This document shows, piece by piece, positions 8,272 to 15,214 of a DNA stretch of 64,000 nt. How positions within the stretch are numbered: the first letter of the stretch is position 1; every line of letters starts with the position of its first letter. This DNA comes from an uncultured Verrucomicrobiales bacterium (GTDB lineage Bacteria; Verrucomicrobiota; Verrucomicrobiia; Verrucomicrobiales; Akkermansiaceae), in NCBI GenBank assembly GCA_937969495.1, contig CALBVY010000037.1, forward strand, positions 1 to 64,000, in the 5' to 3' direction. The notes under the pieces are model-generated. The model saw nothing but the letters and a program-made list of their open reading frames with translations. It searched no databases and was not told the origin of the DNA. Both the position numbers and the translations under genes were made by a program.

Positions 8272-8300
8272 TTGACTCTGTTGGGTATTTGAAAAAAATA
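8272..8300 (+). promoter_or_regulatory. candidate promoter very close to the hydrolase start codon
   Basis: TTGACT (8272-8277), a 17-base spacer and AAAATA (8295-8300) fit a sigma-70 layout. The -10 box ends five bases before the ATG at 8306, so transcription would begin almost at the start codon, giving a leaderless or nearly leaderless message. Confidence 0.35.
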
Positions 8301-8305
8301 ATGCC

Positions 8306-9082
8306 ATGCGTCTTTCATACCAAACTATCGGCAGTGCCTCAGATTCCCCGCTACTATTTCTTCACGGCCTTGGTGCTGGTAGTGTGCAAACAACATCCGC
8401 TTTTACCCATCTTGATGGTCATTACGTTATCGCCCCAGACATGCCAGGGCATGGTGAGAGTCAGGACTTCTCTCCTGATGATATGAGTTTCGACAACTTC
8501 GCAGATCTCGTGATCGAGCTCATGGATAGCCTCGGACTCGATACAATCAATCTGGGCGGACTATCCATGGGCTCAGGTATCAGCCTTAATATAGCACTCC
8601 GCTATCCAGAACGGGTCAAAAAGCTCATCCTTCTGCGCCCCTCATGGCTAAGCGATAAAAAACCTAATCATCTAAAACTCGTTGCTTTTGTCGGGCAATG
8701 GATCGAACAAGGAGGCATCGATTTCGCTCAGCAGAAACTAAAGTCAGATCTCGATTTCCAACAACTCAGTGCTGATAACCAACCTGTGGCAGACTCGATT
8801 ACAGGATTATTTGGCCGCCCTACTACAGCGGCCTCCACAGCCGTGCTCTATAAAATGTGGCAGGACGCTCCGTTTTCCTCACCAGAGGCTCTCTCCGCTA
8901 TTGCGAACCCAAGTCTGGTGCTAACAACAAGTAGAGATGAACTCCACCCACAGTCCACTGCCGATGTCATCGCCACCCATCTCCCTAATGCGCAAACAGC
9001 AGATCTGCCACCTCGCTACCATGATTCAAAAAGCTATGGCGTAGCACTAAATACCATTGTTGGGAAATTTTTAGCCTGTTAA
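8306..9082 (+). CDS. Alpha/beta hydrolase
   Basis: The 258-residue protein has the alpha/beta-hydrolase layout: oxyanion-hole motif LHGLGAG (residues 19-25), DMPGHGES (45-52), the nucleophile elbow GLSMG (Ser87), a likely acidic residue in TTSRDELHP, and a candidate catalytic His near the C-terminus (PPRYHDS). It has no signal peptide. The family covers esterases, lactonases and C-C hydrolases, and the substrate cannot be read from sequence. It lies 18 bases upstream of a PAS-AraC regulator and may share its transcript, which hints at a link with the sugar-phosphate cassette beyond. Confidence 0.75.
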   Translation: MRLSYQTIGSASDSPLLFLHGLGAGSVQTTSAFTHLDGHYVIAPDMPGHGESQDFSPDDMSFDNFADLVIELMDSLGLDTINLGGLSMGSGISLNIALRYPERVKKLILLRPSWLSDKKPNHLKLVAFVGQWIEQGGIDFAQQKLKSDLDFQQLSADNQPVADSITGLFGRPTTAASTAVLYKMWQDAPFSSPEALSAIANPSLVLTTSRDELHPQSTADVIATHLPNAQTADLPPRYHDSKSYGVALNTIVGKFLAC

Positions 9083-9100
9083 GCACTTCACGAACAGTCC

Positions 9101-9853
9101 ATGGGCTGTTTAAATCGGCACATGCAGGACGACGTTTTTTTTCAAGAAAACAATATCGGGCATCACATCGCCACCATCTTTGATGAATTAGCAGGTTTCA
9201 CTTATTTTGTTAAGGACGCAAATCTACGCTATGTCGCTTTTAATCAAAGCTTACTCAGGCTATTTGGTGTCGATGATAGCACCGAGGTCTTGGGTAAAAA
9301 AGACGGCGATTTTATGCCAGATCATATCGTAAAATCAATCCGCAAAGACGATCTCAAAATCCTTGAAACCGGGCAATCAATCCTCAATCGCATTGAGCTC
9401 GTGCCGACCGGTAATGGCTTTGTTGATTGGTCCACCACCACCAAAAAACCCCTCCCCAATGATCGTGGAGAAATCTGCGGCATCATCGGTGTCACCCGCC
9501 CATTCAGTCAGAGTAAGGCATCACTCCAGCAGTCTGATGAGCTGGGCCCTGCACTCACCATAATGCACCAATCATTCCGCAAAAACATCGCCATTACCGA
9601 ACTTGCCGCCACCGCTCACCTCTCTCTGAGCTCCTTCCAGAGAAAATTTAAAAGCTGCTTTGGCATGTCACCTAAGGAGTACATGCGTCACCTCAAAGTG
9701 CAAGACGCCTGTCACAAGATTGTGCAAACAACCGAGACGTTTGCCGAGATCAGCTACGCGTGTGGTTTTTCTGACCAAAGCCACTTCTCTCGGGAATTCA
9801 GCAGAATCATGAAAGAGCCACCATCGTCCTACCGATCACGCTTTAAGCGCTAA
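9101..9853 (+). CDS. PAS-domain AraC-family transcriptional regulator
   Basis: A PAS sensory domain (residues ~25-140, FTYFVKDANLRYVAFNQSLL region) precedes a C-terminal AraC-type double helix-turn-helix (~150-250) with the signature SFQRKFKSCFGMSPKEYMR and SYACGFSDQSHFSREF. It probably senses a small ligand or redox state and activates a nearby operon. The five-gene sugar-phosphate cassette begins 113 bases downstream in the same direction and is the obvious candidate target. The start may be the ATG at 9101 or at 9122; the second removes seven residues with no domain role. Confidence 0.8.
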   Translation: MGCLNRHMQDDVFFQENNIGHHIATIFDELAGFTYFVKDANLRYVAFNQSLLRLFGVDDSTEVLGKKDGDFMPDHIVKSIRKDDLKILETGQSILNRIELVPTGNGFVDWSTTTKKPLPNDRGEICGIIGVTRPFSQSKASLQQSDELGPALTIMHQSFRKNIAITELAATAHLSLSSFQRKFKSCFGMSPKEYMRHLKVQDACHKIVQTTETFAEISYACGFSDQSHFSREFSRIMKEPPSSYRSRFKR

Positions 9854-9965
9854 ATACCCCATTGACCATTTTATTCATAAATATGCTTGGATTTTTCAAG
9901 ACAAAAGCCACTTAACGGTCTAAATCTTATTGCAGAATTAATCACTATTCACGCATTCATCTATT

Positions 9966-10826
9966 ATGATCACTAAACGTATATCCACAGAAACCATTCT
10001 CGCTAATCTGAAACGTAAAGTCGATGCTCGCGAGCCCATTATGATCTCATCCGCAGGCAGTGGCCTCGTCGCCAAACTCCAGGAAGCCGCAGGCACAGAT
10101 TGCATCAATACCTTTTCAGGAGCTCGCCTCCGCGCCAATGGCATGGGCACCATGTCCATGATGTGGCCCATCCTTGATTCTAATAAACAGACACTGAACT
10201 ACACCCGCGAAGACATCATGCCAGCCATTGAGGGTAAGGCCTTTGTGTGTGCATGCCTGAATGCTAACGATCCCCTCAAGGACATGCATATGGTTCTCCA
10301 AGAATGCAAGGACATGGGCGTTAATGCAGCATCAAACATCGGCCCATCCATTTCCTACGTCGATAAAGATTCTGAAATCTTCAAGGTCATGAGCTCTGCA
10401 GGAATCACCCTCGATAACGAAATCGAAATGCTTAAGTATGCCCGTGAGGAAATGGACATGGTCTCCGTAGGTCTCGGCTTTACCTTGGAGGACTCCATTC
10501 GCATCTGCGGCGAGGCTAAACCACACATTTTCTGCTTCCACGCCGGCACTACCCAAGGCGGCCTGAAAGGCTATTCCGGTGGTATGACACTCGAAGAGAC
10601 AGCCGCCGTCACGGAGGAAGCTTACGCAAAGTGCCGTGAAGTTCACCCAGACGTCATCCTCGTGGCTCACGGCGCAGCTCTGGAAAAACCAGAAGACGCC
10701 CAGTATATCCTTGATCACACATCTGGCCATGGATTCTGGACAGGTTCATCTACCGAGCGTCTACCTATTGAACAAGCTGTTTCCAAAGCCGCCAAAGACT
10801 TTGCTGACCTTCGCTTTTCCAAGTAA
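9966..10826 (+). CDS. Phosphoenolpyruvate-hydrolase-like TIM-barrel protein (Tm-1 C-terminal domain family)
   Basis: The 286-residue cytoplasmic protein matches the family named PEP_hydrolase, a TIM barrel related to PEP mutase/isocitrate-lyase-type enzymes. It shows ISSAGSGLVAKLQEAAG near the start, SNIGPSISY, HAGTTQGGLKGY and a conserved AHGAALEKPEDAQY. The same domain is fused behind a Tm-1-like domain in plant and fungal proteins. The reaction is not established; a C-C bond cleavage or hydrolysis of a phosphorylated keto-acid is plausible. It is the first gene of a tightly spaced cassette (18 bases to the Tm-1-like gene). The start ATG has only ATCTATT before it, with no Shine-Dalgarno sequence. 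Confidence 0.8.
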   Translation: MITKRISTETILANLKRKVDAREPIMISSAGSGLVAKLQEAAGTDCINTFSGARLRANGMGTMSMMWPILDSNKQTLNYTREDIMPAIEGKAFVCACLNANDPLKDMHMVLQECKDMGVNAASNIGPSISYVDKDSEIFKVMSSAGITLDNEIEMLKYAREEMDMVSVGLGFTLEDSIRICGEAKPHIFCFHAGTTQGGLKGYSGGMTLEETAAVTEEAYAKCREVHPDVILVAHGAALEKPEDAQYILDHTSGHGFWTGSSTERLPIEQAVSKAAKDFADLRFSK

Positions 10827-10844
10827 TCCCTACTCAAAACTCCC

Positions 10845-12062
10845 ATGAAAACGATCGCCATTCTCGCAACCCTCGACACCAAAGCCGATGAAGCTGACTT
10901 CATGCGGCAGGAAATAACACGTCTAGGCGGTAAGGCGCTTATCATCGATATCAGCGTGGTTGGCGAGTCTCTACTGGAAGCTGATATTACCAAAGAGCAA
11001 GTCATTGAAGCAGGTGGCAGCACCCTGACAGAACTTCTTGATCAACCTAGCCGTGAGAAAGCTAGCCCTGTGATCGTTAAAGGGGCTACCAAGATCCTCG
11101 TGGATCTCCAGATAGCGGGCACAGTACATGCCGTCGTAACATTAGGCGGCACACAGGGCACATCCACCTGTGCACCCATCCTTCAGGCACTCCCCTACGG
11201 CTTCCCCAAGGTGATGTTATCCACCGCAGCTTCCGGAGACACCTCTCCCTTTGTTGGTATCAAGGACATCACCATGATGTTCGCCGTTTCTGACATCCTC
11301 GGCCTTAATGTTTTCTCCCGCAAAATCCTCGCTAACGCCGCTGCATCTGCATGGGGCATGGCACAGGTAGAGCAGTGCATTACCAAATCCACCGCTAAAG
11401 GTGTCATCGGCATGTCCAATCTGGGAGTCCTCACCAAGGGCGCTATGCACGCAATTAACCTCTTCGAGGAAGCTGGCTACGAGGTCATTACCTTCCACGC
11501 CATTGGTGCTGGTGGTGACGCTATGGAGCAAATGATGAAGGAAGGCATCATTACCGCCGTATTTGACTACGCCATGGGTGAAATTGCCGATGGATGCTTT
11601 GACGCACTCCGCGCTGCAGGCCCTGAGCGACTCACTACAGCTGGAAAACTAGGTCTCCCACAAGTCATCTGCCCCGGAGGCTCCGAGCACCTCGGACTGC
11701 TGGTCAGCGAACCTAACAAAATCCCATCTGGCTGGGAAGATCACCTAATCACTTGGCACACGCCTTACGTATTTGTCCCCCGTCTCAATGCTGAGGAACA
11801 AGCCAAAGTCGCGAACACCATTGGCGAACGCCTTCAAAGCGCTAAGGATAAAACCGCCTTCATCATGCCTCTCAAAGGCGTCTCTAGCTACTCCGCCGAA
11901 GGTGGTGAACTCTACAACACCGATCTAGATGCAGCCTACTGGGAGTCACTTCAAAAGGCTCTCCCAGACCACATTGAACTAGAATCTTTAGACTTAACAG
12001 CTGAAGACCCAGCCTTCGTCGAGCACGCCGTCACCAAACTCATCGGCATGATCGAATCTTAA
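10845..12062 (+). CDS. Tm-1-like (UPF0261) ATP-binding protein
   Basis: The 405-residue protein matches the UPF0261/Tm-1 N-terminal domain along its full length: an N-terminal strand-helix unit (TIAILATLDTKADEADFM), a glycine-rich loop LGGTQGTS near residue 90, and FHAIGAGGDAMEQMM in the second half. Tomato Tm-1 of this family binds ATP and blocks a viral replicase; the bacterial role is unknown. Its constant pairing with the PEP-hydrolase-like gene just upstream suggests one enzyme made of two subunits. No signal peptide or membrane segment is present. Confidence 0.82.
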   Translation: MKTIAILATLDTKADEADFMRQEITRLGGKALIIDISVVGESLLEADITKEQVIEAGGSTLTELLDQPSREKASPVIVKGATKILVDLQIAGTVHAVVTLGGTQGTSTCAPILQALPYGFPKVMLSTAASGDTSPFVGIKDITMMFAVSDILGLNVFSRKILANAAASAWGMAQVEQCITKSTAKGVIGMSNLGVLTKGAMHAINLFEEAGYEVITFHAIGAGGDAMEQMMKEGIITAVFDYAMGEIADGCFDALRAAGPERLTTAGKLGLPQVICPGGSEHLGLLVSEPNKIPSGWEDHLITWHTPYVFVPRLNAEEQAKVANTIGERLQSAKDKTAFIMPLKGVSSYSAEGGELYNTDLDAAYWESLQKALPDHIELESLDLTAEDPAFVEHAVTKLIGMIES

Positions 12063-12119
12063 TAAAACACTTTCTAACCTAGAAAAAACAACCAACTAAC
12101 AAACTAACCAACTACCACT

Positions 12120-12998
12120 ATGGCAGACTTAGACGACATCAGAGATGGAGACAACTTCGGTCTCAACACTCCCGCAGACACTAGCGCATTTTACCTTAAA
12201 GGCCTTAATAACGCCTCATGGGGACTAAAAAACCGCATGTCACGTATTTTCAACCGTAAGTCCGGACGCACCGTGATGCTTGCTTTTGACCACGGTTTCC
12301 TCATGGGACCTACTTCTGGTCTTGAGCGCATCGATCTTAACATTGCTCCACTGGCAGCACACGCAGACTGCCTTATGGGCTGTCGCGGTATGATCCGCAC
12401 CAGCATTCCTGCTGATAACACAAAGCCAATCTGCCTTCGTACTGATACCGGCACAACCATCCTCACAGAAATGAACCACAACGTGCTCATCTCCGAGGAA
12501 GAGGCCGTTAGCATGAACGTATCCGCAATGGCAGCTATGCTCTCCATTGGTGATGCAGACACTGAGGCATCCACCATCGCAAACTTCAGCCGCCTCGTTG
12601 ACATCGGTAATAAATATTCCATCCCTGTCATGGGCGTTACCGCTGTTGGTAAGGACATGGCTCGTGACTCACGTTACTTCGGCCTGGCTTCCCGCGTGTG
12701 TGCTGAGAACGGTGCCTCTATCGTAAAAACATACTACACAGAGGGCTTCGAAAACGTGGTAGCTGCATGCCCAGTGCCTATCGTGATCGCTGGCGGTAAG
12801 AAGCTTCCTGAGCTTGAGGCTCTTGAGCTCTGCTATAAGGCCATTCAGTGTGGCGCTTCCGGTGTTGACATGGGACGGAACGTCTTCCAGTCCGAGGCAC
12901 CACTGGCCATGATGACTGCCGTTAAGGAAGTCGTCCACAATGACGCCACACCAGCTGAAGCTTTTGATGTTTATAACACCGTCAAAAACGAAGCCTAA
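12120..12998 (+). CDS. LsrF-like class I aldolase/thiolase
   Basis: The 292-residue protein is strikingly similar in layout to E. coli LsrF (3-hydroxy-5-phosphonooxypentane-2,4-dione thiolase): start MADLDDIRDG, MLAFDHGFLMGPTSGLERID, TAVGKDMARDSRYF and IVIAGGKKLPE. The Lys in IVKTYY falls at residue 203 and the His in AFDHG at 58, the positions I recall as catalytic in LsrF. LsrF moves an acetyl group from phosphorylated AI-2 product to CoA. No lsrK, lsrG or Lsr transporter is visible here, so the substrate may be another phosphorylated branched or linear sugar derivative. A 57-base gap separates it from the Tm-1-like gene. Confidence 0.8.
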   Translation: MADLDDIRDGDNFGLNTPADTSAFYLKGLNNASWGLKNRMSRIFNRKSGRTVMLAFDHGFLMGPTSGLERIDLNIAPLAAHADCLMGCRGMIRTSIPADNTKPICLRTDTGTTILTEMNHNVLISEEEAVSMNVSAMAAMLSIGDADTEASTIANFSRLVDIGNKYSIPVMGVTAVGKDMARDSRYFGLASRVCAENGASIVKTYYTEGFENVVAACPVPIVIAGGKKLPELEALELCYKAIQCGASGVDMGRNVFQSEAPLAMMTAVKEVVHNDATPAEAFDVYNTVKNEA

Positions 12999-13015
12999 GC
13001 ACCATCAAAATTATC

Positions 13016-13046
13016 GATTCGGCCGATCGCTTAGATCGGCCGAATC
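13016..13046 (+). terminator. perfect 13-bp hairpin between cassette genes
   Basis: GATTCGGCCGATC (13016-13028) and GATCGGCCGAATC (13034-13046) are exact inverted repeats around GCTTA, followed by CCCCTTTT. It lies between the LsrF-like and epimerase-like genes, so it may be a weak terminator that lowers downstream expression, or an mRNA-processing or stabilising hairpin. Confidence 0.7.
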
Positions 13047-13058
13047 CCCTTTTCCACC

Positions 13059-13748
13059 ATGACTCATTCAGACAGACTCGCGCGACTCAAAGCAGCCACC
13101 ACTGGTGATCCACAGCTAAGCATCGGCACCCTAACAGGGAACATGATGCATCACGCTGATGAGATTAAAACCCTTGAGGAGAACGGCATTCATCTACTCC
13201 ACCTTGATGTCATGGACGGCACAATCTGGCCAAAAATTTCCGTAGGCTCTGGTTTTCTAGCTGGTTTGCAAACAGACCTGCTTAAAGATGTTCACCTACT
13301 CACCTCTCATCCAGAGAAACACGTTGCAGATTTTGCAGCAGCAGGAGCTGATATCATCACCGTTCAAATCGAAGACTGTGCTGATCTCCCAGCCACACTC
13401 AACAATATACGCGAAGCTGGCTGCCTCTCTAGTGTCGGAATCTATCCTACCACCGCTATCGAAGAGCTACTTCCCCATCTCGAACTCTGCGATGTGGTAT
13501 TCCTACTTTCCATCGGTCCTGACACCGGTAAACAAACGTTTTTTGATGTCGTATCAACACGTATCACACAGCTCCGCGAACTTAAGCCAGATCTTATCAT
13601 CGCCATCGATGGAGCTGTAAAAAAAGACAACGTCGGTGAGCTAGCCACATTTAAATCTGACCTCATTGTCACTGGCTCTGCCATTTTCGATGGTCATGAT
13701 GCTGCTGCCAATATCCATCATATGCAAGCTGCCATCCAGCAGGCTTAG
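13059..13748 (+). CDS. Ribulose-phosphate 3-epimerase-like protein
   Basis: The 229-residue TIM barrel has the epimerase family marks: HLDVMDG (residues 48-54), DVHLLTSHPE in the place of the usual DVHLM, and AIDGAVKKDN near the phosphate-binding end. The family epimerises ketopentose or ketohexose phosphates at C3. The sequence around LSIGPDTGKQTFFD departs from the usual gripper, so the substrate may differ from ribulose 5-phosphate; the Lsr operon of Salmonella likewise carries an epimerase-like gene (lsrE). It sits 12 bases after a strong hairpin and 33 bases before an SDR gene. Confidence 0.78.
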   Translation: MTHSDRLARLKAATTGDPQLSIGTLTGNMMHHADEIKTLEENGIHLLHLDVMDGTIWPKISVGSGFLAGLQTDLLKDVHLLTSHPEKHVADFAAAGADIITVQIEDCADLPATLNNIREAGCLSSVGIYPTTAIEELLPHLELCDVVFLLSIGPDTGKQTFFDVVSTRITQLRELKPDLIIAIDGAVKKDNVGELATFKSDLIVTGSAIFDGHDAAANIHHMQAAIQQA

Positions 13749-13781
13749 TTTATTTTTTATCATCAACAATTCTTTATTACC

Positions 13782-14606
13782 ATGTCCCAACAACTTCTCG
13801 AAAAAGCCCAAAAGCGCAAAGCTAGCTTCTCCGTATCTCCTGAGCCACTCAAGCCACATGCTGGCAAAATAGCCATCGTCACCGGAGCATGCGGAGGGAT
13901 CGGCCGCGCCACTGCTGAAAAATTGCACGCAGACGGAGCAATCGTCGTTGGCATGGATATTAACCCCGCCGTCACCGAAAACCTCAAGGGCGAGGGCATT
14001 AGTGGTGTCGTGTGTGACATCACTGACGACGCAGCCCTCGAAGCCGCAGTGGACCAAGTTATCGCCGATCATGGCGGGCTGGATATCATCGTCGCCAATG
14101 CAGGCATTTTTAAATCAGGAGAATACATTGAGGTGTTAGGAGACAGCTGGGATCTCCACATGAAGATTAATCTCACTGCTACGCAGCGTTTCCTTCGCTT
14201 TTCTATACCCTATCTTAAAGAAGGTATTGACGCATCGATCATCATCATCGGCTCGCGTAACTTCAGTGCCCCTGGCCCAGGTGCTGCAGCTTACTCAGTA
14301 ACGAAGGCTGGCGTCACTCAGTTAGCACGTGTAGCAGCTCTTGAACTCGCCCCATTTGGCGTCCGTGTTAACACCCTTCATCCTGATGCTGTTTTTGATA
14401 CTGAAATCTGGACAGAGGAAGCACTGAAAAAATCCGCAGATCGCTATGGCATGAGCGTAGCAGAGTATAAGACCAAGAACCTACTCCGCACAGAGATCAA
14501 GTCCACAGATATCGCCTTACTCGTCAGCACCGTCGCTGGCCCTGCATTTAAAGCCACCACAGGAGCGCAAATCCCCATCGACGGGGGGAACGATCGCGTG
14601 ATCTAA
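13782..14606 (+). CDS. Short-chain dehydrogenase resembling the SDR half of bifunctional rhamnulose-phosphate aldolase/dehydrogenase
   Basis: This is an NAD(P)-dependent oxidoreductase. The dinucleotide motif TGACGGIG (residues ~33-40), NAG, the catalytic Ser in IIGSRN and YSVTK are present. The segment YGMSVAEYKTKNLLRTEI near the C-terminus is typical of the dehydrogenase domain of YuxG/RhaD-type bifunctional proteins (aldolase plus lactaldehyde-type dehydrogenase). Here only ~25 residues precede the SDR domain, so the aldolase half is missing. It is the last gene of the cassette, which suggests the pathway yields or consumes an aldehyde or hydroxyketone. Confidence 0.78.
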   Translation: MSQQLLEKAQKRKASFSVSPEPLKPHAGKIAIVTGACGGIGRATAEKLHADGAIVVGMDINPAVTENLKGEGISGVVCDITDDAALEAAVDQVIADHGGLDIIVANAGIFKSGEYIEVLGDSWDLHMKINLTATQRFLRFSIPYLKEGIDASIIIIGSRNFSAPGPGAAAYSVTKAGVTQLARVAALELAPFGVRVNTLHPDAVFDTEIWTEEALKKSADRYGMSVAEYKTKNLLRTEIKSTDIALLVSTVAGPAFKATTGAQIPIDGGNDRVI

Positions 14607-14702
14607 CCCCATAACGCAACACAATGTTCTCTTTGTGGTAATGATACCCTAGAAATTCATCCTTGATGGTTTTCTTTAGATTAGCCATCATTGCAGTTAA
14701 TT

Positions 14703-15107
14703 ATGACGGCAATATCCTCACCTCGTAAAACCAAGGTTCTCATCGTCGATGATGAACCTGATTTCACCCACATGCTAAAGCTCAATCTGGATAGCACGGG
14801 AGACTATGAGGTGATGGCTACCAATGAGGCTCTTGATGCCAAGGCTATCGCCACAGATTTTAAGCCCGATATCCTACTCCTTGACGTAGTAATGCCAGGT
14901 ATGGATGGAGGCGATGTCCTCAGAGAAATCCGCACCATCCCCAGCCTAACAAAAGTGCCCGTAATTATGATTTCAGCATTAATCTCTAGTATGGAAGTAT
15001 CGCAAGATGAAGTAGCGGATACAGGCGATTGCGTCATGCTTCCTAAGCCAGTGAGACTAGAAAAGCTCCTTATCACCATGGAGCAAGTACTATCAGGCCA
15101 GTTATAG
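14703..15107 (+). CDS. Single-domain response regulator (receiver only)
   Basis: The 134-residue CheY-like receiver has acidic residues DDEPD near residue 20, the phosphorylation site in LLLDVVMPGMDG, and a conserved Lys in LPKPVRLEKLL. No output domain follows, so it probably passes signal by protein contact. I chose the ATG at 14703 over an upstream TTG. No kinase gene is adjacent; the nearest sensor is the partial PAS protein at the left edge, which is far away. A palindrome lies 33 bases downstream. Confidence 0.85.
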   Translation: MTAISSPRKTKVLIVDDEPDFTHMLKLNLDSTGDYEVMATNEALDAKAIATDFKPDILLLDVVMPGMDGGDVLREIRTIPSLTKVPVIMISALISSMEVSQDEVADTGDCVMLPKPVRLEKLLITMEQVLSGQL

Positions 15108-15140
15108 ATCACTTCCCTACTTCTCTCAAAAACTCAAAGA

Positions 15141-15166
15141 GTCTGAAAAAAAGATATTTTTCAGAC
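15141..15166 (+). terminator. perfect 10-bp palindromic hairpin after the response regulator
   Basis: GTCTGAAAAA (15141-15150) and TTTTTCAGAC (15157-15166) are exact inverted repeats around AAGATA. No separate T run follows; the T tract is inside the stem. It could terminate in either direction or be an operator for the large gene starting at 15215. Confidence 0.55.
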
Positions 15167-15214
15167 GTATTGAACCCAACTTGGTTTCCTTCATCATCTT
15201 TTTAAATCAACCTC

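Noticed and set aside
12120-14606. Complete AI-2 (Lsr) operon
   Set aside because: Only LsrF-like and epimerase-like genes are present; no lsrK, lsrR, lsrG or transporter.
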